Positions 35,955-44,949 of a stretch of 64,000 bases of DNA are shown here, in pieces. The DNA is from Paratinospora sagittata. Lineage: Eukaryota > Streptophyta > Magnoliopsida > Ranunculales > Menispermaceae. The notes beneath the pieces were generated by a model, which did no database searches, was not told the origin of the DNA, and saw only the letters and a program-made list of their open reading frames with translations. Numbering within the stretch: position 1 is the first letter of the stretch; every line of letters starts with the position of its first letter. The stretch is taken from NCBI GenBank assembly GCA_035771175.1, contig CM069594.1:44815534-44879533 (forward strand), written 5' to 3'. Position numbers and translations under genes: made by a program.

Positions 35955-36001
35955 CTTACGTTCCAGTAGCACCCTAACTTCACAGTTCAGCAGGACGCTT
36001 T
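35955..36001 (+). mobile_element. 3' LTR of element C, piece 2
   Basis: CTTACGTTCCAGTAGCACCC aligns with 19940-19990 of the 5' LTR. A minus-strand LTR begins at 36002. Confidence 0.75.
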
Positions 36002-38043
36002 TGTTGGCCCAGATATGTCCAAGAAGGGGGTGAATTGGACACTTAGCAGATTTTAACCTTTCTTATAATTGTGCAGAATAATGAAAGAAGATTAAACAAA
36101 GTATAGCAATCAAATACAACAAATGTAAATGAGACAATACAAGCAAGATTTATAGTGGTTTGGCCGCACCTACATCCACTACCTAACCTCCTTAGTCAGG
36201 ATTTGTTCAAACTCCATTATTGACCTTCTTGCGGGTGAAGATCAAACCGGTACACTTTCTCAACTTACGGGTGTGAGAACTACCATTTCTTAGCTTACGG
36301 GTGTGAGAAGACCGTTTCTCAACTTGCGGGTGTGAGATGACCTATTCTCTACTTGCAGGTGAGAGAGGACCAATTCTCAACTTACGAGTGTGAGACGATC
36401 GTTTACAGCTTTAAGCAACAGTTGCTTTAACTCAGTAACTTACCAGTCACTACAAACTGAGTACAAGATGAGATATGATTCCCTTTACTTAGAATCAAAG
36501 TGATACTTACAAAGCTTTGGATTGAACCTTCTGTGATCACAAATTCAGCAAAATATGGATGATAAAGTTTATGCTAAAAATAGGTTCAAAGTGCTTTTGT
36601 CTTCGTCAGTGGGTTTTCAAAATAATGAAGATGAAGATCAATCAACCCAGAAGACTTTAAGTTTTTCTTTCAAAAGATCGTAAGATCAAGCACAAGTGAA
36701 AGAAGACTAACTTTCAAAAAGTGTTTTGACACAAACAAAAGTTGTTAATGCATTTTGAATGAATATCAGTTTCGCATATTATTAGTGCTTTTTCTGCTCT
36801 AAGGCAACACGTATATATAGGAATAATAGAGGCACAATGGTCTTGATGATTTTGGCGCTCTAGTTATTTCAAATATAACATTAACTTTTTTCCTCGAAAT
36901 TGATCGATTTAGCTCAATGCATATTGCGGCGATAGCATCTGATCCTTTCAAGAAAGAGGAATGTTTTGACGAGGTTTTAGAACGTTCAAAAAGTTCTTAA
37001 AAAAGTTGTTGTGCGATTCTGAAAAGTTTTGAAAAGTGTTCGTATGTTTCTGAATAAGTTAATAGAAATAACAGTAATGTCAAAACAACAAAAATATCTT
37101 TTCTGTCGTTTTGTTCTTTTGAGGGCGCTCATAGAACATCAACGCCCTACTGAACAATGAAGTGAGGGCACTACTGAATAGTAAGCATCCAGACTTACTT
37201 TGACAATTAAACGACTTAAATCATGAGGGTGCTACTTCGCAGTTAGCGTCCTGCTTTGTTTTAAAACATTATACACACGAGAGAGCTACTCAAGAGGAAG
37301 CGTCCTAATATTAAAAACAATTTTAAAACAATGTTAAGTGCGTTGAAGGACAGTAAGCGTCCTGAAAGTTATTTAAGTTGATTCTAGAGATGAGGGCACT
37401 CCTCCCCAAGTACCGTCCTGATATTTTTTTCAACTTATAACTTATCAGCGTCCTAAAAGATAGAAATCACTTAAAAAGCAAAAAGAACTTCCACCAAGCT
37501 GAAACTAAGTCAGCGTCCTGACATTCTCAAAGGTTGATAAGTGAAAGATCGCTACTAACAAGTAAGCATCCTTATTAATCAGTTCAATTCAACCTTGAGC
37601 TTCATAATATTTTATCAGTGTCCTGACTCATCAAGTCCAGGAGAGCGCTGTTAAAACATTAGTGTTCTGAAAGACTTTTATAAAAGCAGGTTTACATTTC
37701 TCGATTTAAAATTGATAAAACATAATGTAACCGCATTAAATTGAATATGTAAACGATCGATAAAAACATGCAGACATGCATATTGCTGAATCTCATGACA
37801 TAGAAGGTTCTACAACCTATCATAATCTAATTATATAACTAAACATCTTCAAACGATCATGGCCTTCAAGAAGATCTTTTAATGCGTTAGTCATACATCA
37901 TTGAATCTTTGAAACCTTCAAGTAAGATTAGATACGCCATATGTGCAGTAATATCATAAACAGAATGTGGTTTGTAATCATCAAAATATCTTTCATACGA
38001 GGAACATTTTCTCGTAAAGGACGTGAGGATAATTTGTTCAACA
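36002..38043 (-). mobile_element. Solo Sirevirus LTR, minus strand
   Basis: On the plus strand it begins TGTTGGCCCAGATATGTCC and ends AATTTGTTCAACA. On the minus strand this is TGTTGAACAAATTATCC ... GGGCCAACA with the usual plan: a GCGCCCTC/GGACGCT array (37130-37660), a TATATA box at about 36822, TCTCACACCCGTAAGTTGAGA hairpin units (36230-36400) and the CCACTATAAATC block at 36150. Host element C continues on both sides. I could not find a clean target duplication. Confidence 0.85.
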
Positions 38044-38644
38044 ACTAATAGTCAATAAACGCCCTCAAGGAAAAAAACGACAAAGTTGGTTTTGCTAGTC
38101 AAGACGCTGATTGTCAAATCAGGACTCTTACCCAACATTTCCATAAAGCTGCGTCCGTGCACTTTTTTCAGTTTATCATTTCATAACTTTTTATGCACAA
38201 AAACCTTTTCAGGTTTGTTAGAAACTTCTTCTGATGCATGAATCACGTCATTTGAGACTTTCCTTTTTCATGCAACCTGAAGAAAATCAGAATGTTCATA
38301 AAGATGGTTTTTTCCATCTTCGTGAAAGATTCTAGCTGTTGAGAGCTAACGTTCATTTTGAAATTCAAGATTCAAATGATCAACGAACTTTGACCTTACT
38401 AAGTCTATATATACCAGCACTTAAAATCCAAACACACAACACCACCAAAAGTTCTCGAGCCATTACTTTTGAAAGTTGGTCGAATCTTCAAATCATTTTT
38501 CAAAGTTTAAAACAGTTTTAGTTTTTAGAGTGTTATCTATGAAACTAGTTTATTCAAAGGATTTTCAGATTTAGTTTATCTCACATCTTTCATTGAAATG
38601 TTTTTTCTCAAATTTTCAGCACGATTTTAATCTCATATCACTCT
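38044..38644 (+). mobile_element. 3' LTR of element C, piece 3, truncated
   Basis: Aligns with about 19990-20590 of the 5' LTR, including the TATATATA box at 38405. Homology stops at CTCATATCACTCTT, and the last ~500 bases of the LTR are missing. Confidence 0.8.
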
Positions 38645-38958
38645 TAGCCTGCAAAATGATAGCTTTTCCTTGAACCTGTAAAAGGGTATTTGTAACGGTT
38701 TGATCCTCACCCATAAGAGGATATATTAGTGAAGTTTGGAAATCCTAATCCAGAGAATAAGTTGAGGACACTGGCTTGGCGGAACCACTATAAATGCTAG
38801 CATGCTTTACTTTATGCATTTTACTTTTATGTTTATTAGATTTATTTAAGCATTGAACTCGACTTAGTTAAAGAATATCATTAAGTAATTAGAAAAGTGT
38901 TAAAATGGCCATTATACCCAATTTACCCCCCTTTTGGGTGTTTAAGTCCAACCACTTG
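38645..38958 (+). mobile_element. 3'-terminal piece of a Sirevirus LTR (probable host LTR, piece 3)
   Basis: Resembles the end of the 25973-28547 LTR rather than element C's own: CTGTAAAAGGG, AACGGTTTGATCCTCACCC, AACCACTATAAATGC, then ACCCCCCTTTTGGGTGTTTA. No primer site follows. It is probably the remainder of the LTR interrupted at 7545 and 19142. Confidence 0.6.
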
Positions 38959-39552
38959 AAAGTAATGAAAAGAAAAAAAGAGGATGCTCTTACCAATCAA
39001 AACTTAGAGAAACTTACAATATAGCTTAAATACTCTGCTAGAATGCTCAGCTAAAAGATGAAAAAGATGCACAGTTGAAATGAGGAGACTTTGACTTTGG
39101 ATTGCTTAAAAGATGTAAAATGAAGCTTTGAATCCAAGTGAAATCTCAAGAGATTTGAATACAAGTAAAGGAAATGTAAAATTTTCTCAAATAACTTAGT
39201 GAAAACTCAGGAGAAATTCAAATTGTGCTCAATGATATTGTTGGACCAATTCTTGGTGCTTCGACCTATCCGACACTTGGGGGACCACACAAAGTTCTTC
39301 GAGATTCGAGAAACATGGCAACTTATCATATTGACCACTTAGCAGAGCCTAATGAGCTCAAGAATGACGTTGACGTCAGCTCGATTAAGGAAGATGCGAG
39401 GCCCACCGCACCAAATTCGGGATTCTTAGCATTTAACATGGGGCCATGTGTTTCCACCAACCTTGGCAAAGGCCCTACGTCTATTTTTTATGTTTTTTCA
39501 TAAGGCTCCACCTCTATAAATACCCCATAATCCTCAATTAATAAAGTAAGTG
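38959..39552 (+). other. Unassigned segment with promoter-like features
   Basis: I cannot match this to the neighbouring elements. It contains two close TGACG boxes (39365-39369 and 39371-39375, the second within TGACGTCA) and CTATAAATA at 39514, followed by AATAAAG at 39540. The ORF 39225-39503 runs through it without a recognisable domain. It could be the U3/R part of an LTR not otherwise present here, or a fragment of another promoter. Confidence 0.4.
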
Positions 39553-39786
39553 TCACGATCCCCTTTTGTAGGGTGACATCACGGCCGACACAAAATGCCA
39601 CATACGTCATACATAGACGTATATGATACTTTGTTAGCCATCCAATACATACAATTTTACCCATTTTCAAAAAAATTGACATAACCTCTCCATAAATGCA
39701 ACATATGACATACCTGATTAAACCAACATAAAATTTCACATTTATTATCATTAATCACATAGTCCACATATACACCACTTCTTTAT
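39553..39786 (-). mobile_element. Chromovirus-type LTR end, fragment
   Basis: Reads TGTCACGATCCCC ... GTGACATCACGGCCG on the plus strand. Its complement resembles the LTR end at 7440-7482 (GTCATGATGTCACCCC ... CGTGACA). Its other end is lost at the next LTR. Confidence 0.5.
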
Positions 39787-41309
39787 TAGTGGTTCTTGAT
39801 AAAGAACCTCACTCCTATGCCCAACAGACATATTAAGGAACGCGCTCCTCTTTTAAGGAACACACTCCTCAATTGGAGGAAAATCTGAAAAGTTTCAGAT
39901 TTCAAAGCAGAAACTCACTCCTGTCTCTAGGAATGCGTTCCTGTGCCTCGTTCTGGTATTTTTCTATAAATACCACAATTGCTCTTTTGAAGAACAACTT
40001 TTGCAAAAATCTTGAACTTGTGCCGATTTTTATACTTTAATTCCTACAAGTCCAAAACAAGGTCTTGAGTGTTTTAAACATCTTTTCAAAGAAAAAGTTC
40101 ACCTACATTTGAATCTTTGATTCATACTTCCGAATAGTTTGCCTAATCTTTCAAACTCTTTGAGAAACTTGTGAGTTTCTCTTGAGCATGGATCAAACTG
40201 TTCTTGAGTAAATTCATCACATATCTTGTAGATCTTGATCTTTCTTGAAGGTGAAATCACTCTCAACCACCTTCACACATTGGAGAATCTTGTGTGCTTC
40301 ATCCTTCCCAAGAGTTGGGTAAAATCTCTTTTTAAGATTCGTGTGATTGTGTTTGTGATTGTTAAACGATTTTTGTGTTTAATTTTTATCAATTTTAAAA
40401 TTGTTTTGTTTAAGTGTTTGTGAAACCATACTTGATCTTCATATGATATTATTTTGATTAGTAGTTTCATACATCTTATGTGGTATCGATTCATGTGCAA
40501 AACTTACATTATTTTGAATCGATTTATTGATCATTACTTGAGCATATTTATTCTTGAACTTAACCATTTATCCATTTAGAATCAACAAGTCTTGATCATT
40601 TGTGCATATTGATTCTTATGCTCCGTACATATCATCTTTAGAATCAATATTTGAATACATATGCATATTCGATTCTTGCTCTTACATTATTACTATTTGA
40701 ATCGTTGCATGTATTTGAAAACAACTATTTCAACACTACACATCAGTTAAAATATTGTGGTTGGAATAGTAGTGATTATTTATTCAAAATTGTATGCTTA
40801 AAATTGTTAGGAGTTTTGTTGAAACATCTCTCTCTATCATTTGTAATCTTGATGTATTGTTGACTTTTTAGTCAACTGAGAATATATCATATTGTTGTAC
40901 GGCTTGTAACCATGCCCGTAAGTTGGTTACAATACAGGTTTCTAGCCAAACCCTTATGTTGGGTAGTGTGTGCGGCTTCTAGCCAAACCCTTATGTTGGT
41001 TAGTGTGTGCGGCTTCTAGCCAAACCCTTATGTCGGCTAGTGTATACGGCTTCTAGTCACACCTGTAAGTTGACTTGCCAATAGTGTATTAGAAAATCTT
41101 GATCGTGGGTGATTGGGTAGTGGAGTAGGTTCAAGGGAAGCCGAACAGTATAAATCACTGTGTCCATTTATTTTTTCCTACACTTGATTATTTGGCTTGT
41201 TACCTATAGCGCATATATTCTGTTTAAATTAAATAACCGAAAGGTAGAGCGAAAATTCGCCAAGACCAATTCACCGTCCTCTTGGAATATAATACTGAAC
41301 CAACATTTA
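39787..41309 (+). mobile_element. Sirevirus-type LTR fragment
   Basis: U3 has AAGGAACGCGCTCCTC and AGGAATGCGTTCCTG units (39835-39950) just before TATAAATACC at 39966, 37-bp hairpin repeats at 40932-41075, AACAGTATAAATCA near 41148, and the end GGAATATAATACTGAACCAACA. At 41310 the sequence becomes the LTR of element D in mid-LTR. The left boundary is uncertain. Confidence 0.65.
40932..41075 (+). repeat. 37-bp tandem hairpin repeats
   Basis: About four copies of GGCTTCTAGCCAAACCCTTA + TGTTGGCTAGTGTGTGC. Within each copy CTAGCC and GGCTAG can pair around a 13-base loop. Confidence 0.9.
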
Positions 41310-42941
41310 TTCTCAAAGACTTTGAAATTCAAAGAAAAATGATTTCTATGGATTTTATTCAAAGGTTTTTCAATCATTTTCTAAACCATTTGAACAATTT
41401 TCTGAATGTTTGATTTGATTCAAAAAGCTTAAGTATTGATTTGATTAATCGTCTTTTTGGAAAATCAAATTTCAACGAAAAATTGTTTTCAATGTCTATA
41501 AGCTCGCTGATGGTTAATCAAGACACTAATGCAGTGACTAGTCCCTTAATATCGAGCTAACACTGCATGATGTTGATAGGCCATCAAGGCGTTGATGGTT
41601 TCTGGGTTCAAAAGTTTATCATTCACGTCAGGACGCTGATCAAGTATGAGCGCCCTCATTGAATTACCTTGAAAACCAACAGTTGTATGCCAGGACGCTA
41701 ATAGTGCATTAGCACAATCGTCTGAAAAATCAAAGTTTCTGGTATTAAAATCGTCAAGATGCTAACAAAACATTAGCACCCTCTCAAAGCAAGTTAGTGA
41801 AAATCAAATTTTCATAACAGTTTATTTCAGGACACTGACGCTCTATCGGAACACTGCTGGAACACTGTCAAAAAATTGAAAAAAAACTGTCACCTGACCA
41901 TCGGCATTTTAGTCATATGATCAGAGGATCTCTGACTATTTCTATTCTTATAAAAACTCAATTCAACCAGAACACTTTCACAAAAACTAAACTAACCATT
42001 TTTATGAAAGATTAAGTCATTTTTGACTCAACGTTTCAAATTAATTCTGAATTTGAACACAACGGTTTTGGTGCACAATTTTCTCCACAAAGAAGAGAAT
42101 TTCATATTCGAAGAAGAGAACTTTTGATATGGGCAAAAACATTTTGAATGTTAGTCGATCTTTCAATTTCAAATTCTATTAGTTTGTGAAATTTAATTTT
42201 CTTCACAAAGAAGTTTTTCCTTGAGTGCTTATCTTATACATCTTATCTTTGAAAAACTTAGTGAAAGAAAAAAACATTTTTACTCGACCATTTCAGCTGA
42301 TTCAAACTTATATTTTTCACTATTGAAAGAAGTGTTTATCGAGTAAAAGGTTCATAGGATTCAATGTACTTAATTGTATATCATTTATCTGAATCGAGTT
42401 GTAACTGCAATCGTGAAAGTTACAGAAAGTAATCCTTTTAAGTTAGAAAGCTAGTGGTTTTCTCACACTCGTGAAGTTGAGAGTGTAGGTCGTCTTGTAC
42501 CTATGAAGCCAAGTGTATAGGTAGTCTCATACCTATGAAGATGAGAGTATAGGTCGTCTTGCACCTATGAAGCCCAAAGTGTAGGAAGTGTCACACCTGT
42601 GAAGCTGAGAGTATATGTAGTCTTGCACCTGTGAAGTCAAGAGTGTAGGTAGATCTCAAGCTTGTAAGTTGAGTGTAACAGTGGTTTTGAAGCCCGTGAA
42701 ATTTAGAAAGTGAAATGGTTTGGTCTTTACCCGGTAAGAAGATCCATTAGTGAGGTTTGAAATGTTGACTGAGGAGGTTAGGTAATGGATGTAGGCATAT
42801 CGCTGAACCACTAAAAATCATTTGTGTAATTTGTTTATTTTTTGCATTGTCTATTTTCCATTTCACTGCAAGCTTTTCTTAAGGTTTTTAACTAACTATA
42901 GTGTCCAATTCACCCCCTTCTTAGACATTCCTAGTCCAACA
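41310..42941 (+). mobile_element. 5' LTR of element D, 5' truncated
   Basis: TTTGAAATTCAAAGAAAAAT at its start aligns with 48127 in the 3' LTR. The palindrome array is at 41580-41870, TATAAAA at 41949, hairpin repeats at 42460-42690, CCACTAAAAATC near 42809, and the end TAGTCCAACA. Confidence 0.85.
42460..42690 (+). repeat. Tandem hairpin-like units in the D LTR
   Basis: Six to seven ~36-bp units of the form GTAGGT-GTCT(T/C)G(C/T)ACCTATGAAG with alternating CTC/GAG arms, for example TCTCATACCTATGAAGATGAGA. Confidence 0.8.
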
Positions 42942-42942
42942 A

Positions 42943-42955
42943 TTGGTATAAGAGC
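42943..42955 (+). other. tRNA-Met primer binding site, element D
   Basis: TTGGTATAAGAGC right after the LTR; one or two mismatches to TGGTATCAGAGC. Confidence 0.8.
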
Positions 42956-42996
42956 GGTGTTATCATCAAAAGAACTTCACACTTTCTTTGATAGTA

Positions 42997-44177
42997 ATGG
43001 CAAGGATTGCACAAGGTCGAGTTCTAGAAGTAGGACAAGTTTTGAATAGACCACCATTGCTTAGAAAAGAATGTTTTGAGGAATGGATGAGAGTGATGAA
43101 AATCTTTCTCACGTCTCAAAATGTAAGTTTATGGGAAATGATTGTAAATGGTTACATCACTCCCAACAAACCTCTAGAGTCATGGACAGATTCTAAAAAA
43201 CTTAGTTATACTCTAAATTCCCAAGTTGTGTATGCAATATTTTGCAGTCTACCCAAAGAGGAGTTGGAGAGAGTGAACCATCTTGAAACAACTAATGAAA
43301 TATGGGAAACTCTTAAAGAAATCCATGGGGAAAAAATTGAAAACTTAGATGAGAAACTCAAGGAACTTGAAAAGTTATTTGATGACTTTGAAATCCTTGA
43401 AGAAGAGTCCCTAGATACAGCCTCAAATAGGCATCAGTCCATACTTGATGAAATGAAACATTTGGTTTAGGATATACCTAAAGGCATAGCCATAGTTTGC
43501 TTCAGTGATAAACTTCCAAGATCATGGAATGATAAATTAGCTATTGTGGCAGAATGTTAAATCCATGGGGAGTATAGTTAAAAAAGTTTTGTGATTTGTT
43601 AAAGTCCATAGAAGGAAGAGATGCGACTAGAAGTCGAATTAAAGCATTAGAAGATGCACTCACTAACTTCAGGTTTCTAGATAAAGAGTCTACCAATATA
43701 GCTATGGAAAGATTTATGAGAATTTTAAAAGAACTTTAAAGTTTGGGAAAAACTATCTCCTGTTATATTTTAGTAAAATATTTTCTTAATAGCTTTCAAG
43801 AAAATGGAAATACAAAATACAGTTCTTAGAAGAATATTCAAATCCATTTGAAGTCAGTTTCAGAGAAATAAATTATATATTGAGTGGATTAGAAACATCA
43901 TCTAAGAGAGAAGATGAATTAACAAATCTACCAAGTGGAAATGCAAGTGAGCTTGGCAATAAGGATGAGCCAATGAATCTGTATAATAGAGAAAAATCTA
44001 CAACTTCTTTTAAGTGCTGTCAGAACATTAATTCCAACTGAAGATGAACGAGCTCCTGTTGAAACACAAACAAGAAGAATAGCGTGGAGAATCAGAATGA
44101 GAAAAATTTTCAGTTGTTATTCAATCGTCAGCAGAAGAAACCAAACTGCTCATGTCGAAAACTTTGCAGTATCATGA
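42997..44177 (+). pseudogene. gag: Copia gag, element D
   Basis: ATG at 42997 (MARIAQGRVLEVGQ) is set by alignment with C. It has the copia gag pattern: CFEEWMRVMKIFLTSQN, SLWEMIVNGYITPNKPLESW, SQVVYAIFCSLPKEELERV, NEIWETLKEIHGEK. The first stop is TAG at 43468. Beyond it the reading frame shifts but stays recognisable to AHVENFAVS-stop at 44175. No zinc knuckle and no protease or later pol domain follows before the env-like ORF. Confidence 0.82.
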
Positions 44178-44949
44178 ATCCTAAGGTATATTTCACTTTA
44201 CTCATTACAGATTACTGCCATGCCTATTTGCAATATCATATCTTTCAGTAATCATTGAAATTGATCAATGTGTCAGTTCTTTATCAAATTGATTTTGAAA
44301 TAATGAAATACTTGAATGCATAGTTGATAAGGAATGTCATAATGATTTGTGCAAATTCTGACTTTGTGATGATGTATTTGTAAGAATGAAATCATTGTTA
44401 ATGATTATCGATTCAAAAAATGTCTAAATGAATTCAAATGAGAAAACTGGGAAATGGTTGCTAGAGTTTAGTGTTCAATACAAAGGAGGACGCTGGAGAA
44501 GTCTTAGGACGCTAATATAGCAATCAACTAAAAGGTTACTTAAAGTCATCAAGACGCTCATCGTCCATGAGGACACTAATGTGCAACCGTCTTCGTTAGT
44601 GCAATAATCACCATTAGGACGCTAATAGGTTTTCAGGGCGCTAATCGAGTTGCAAAAGTAAAACTCAGTTCATGCTTATCAGGATGCTCATGCGGCGTGA
44701 GGATGCTCATCTAAGCCTGAATTTTTTTTTTTATAAATTGGAGAAGCTTCGTCGTTCCCTCATTTCAGCTTGCCCTAGGATGCTACCATGAGAAAAAGAG
44801 AAGAGAAGCTTACAATGGAACTCAACAATTCCTGCTCTCAATCGATTTCTCTAAGTGTTTTTCTTCGATTAGAAGGTAAAATTTCACATTTCCATCAAAT
44901 ATCAAGCTAGAAAACCCTAGGAAATCCGTTAGAAATTGAGTCTAGAGTA
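44178..44949 (+). promoter_or_regulatory. Spacer with LTR-like palindrome array and TATA box (possible internal promoter), element D
   Basis: Array of AGGACGCT(G/A)(A/G), CAAGACGCTCATC, AGGACACTAATG, AGGGCGCTAATC and AGGATGCTCATG at 44480-44712, then TTATAAATT at 44731; the ATG of the env-like ORF is at 44950. Same order and near-equal spacing as in element C. Confidence 0.5.

Larger units (their letters stand above)
19143..38644 (+). mobile_element. Copia-type element C: gag plus env-like ORF, no pol; with nested insertions
   Basis: 5' LTR 19143-21111, two tRNA-Met primer-site matches, copia gag, a 700-bp spacer, the env-like ORF, polypurine tract at 29199, and a 3' LTR in pieces (29214-29979, 35955-36001, 38044-38644). 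Protease, integrase, RT and RNase H are absent, and there is no pol debris between gag and env-like ORF. Element D has the same layout. The 3' LTR lacks its last ~500 bases and runs into host LTR sequence at 38645. Confidence 0.85.

Noticed and set aside
36002..38043. Clean solo-LTR target duplication
   Set aside because: The flanks read GCTTT on the left and ACTAA on the right; no five-base match found, so no duplication is claimed.
39225..39503. 92-codon ORF as a host gene
   Set aside because: No domain, no homologous copy in the window, and it overlaps the TGACG boxes; it ends just upstream of the TATA box.
38959..39552. Integrated plant pararetrovirus promoter
   Set aside because: The paired TGACG boxes and TATA invite the comparison, but no viral coding motif (movement protein, coat zinc finger, RT) is nearby.
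40932..41075. CRISPR-like array of 37-base repeats
   Set aside because: The repeats are directly adjacent with no unique spacers, lie inside a plant LTR, and there are no cas genes.
39782..41314. TTTAT on both sides of the LTR fragment 39787-41309 as a target duplication
   Set aside because: The left flank is an unrelated LTR fragment and the proposed start (TAGTGG) lacks the canonical TG end, so the five-base match is probably chance.
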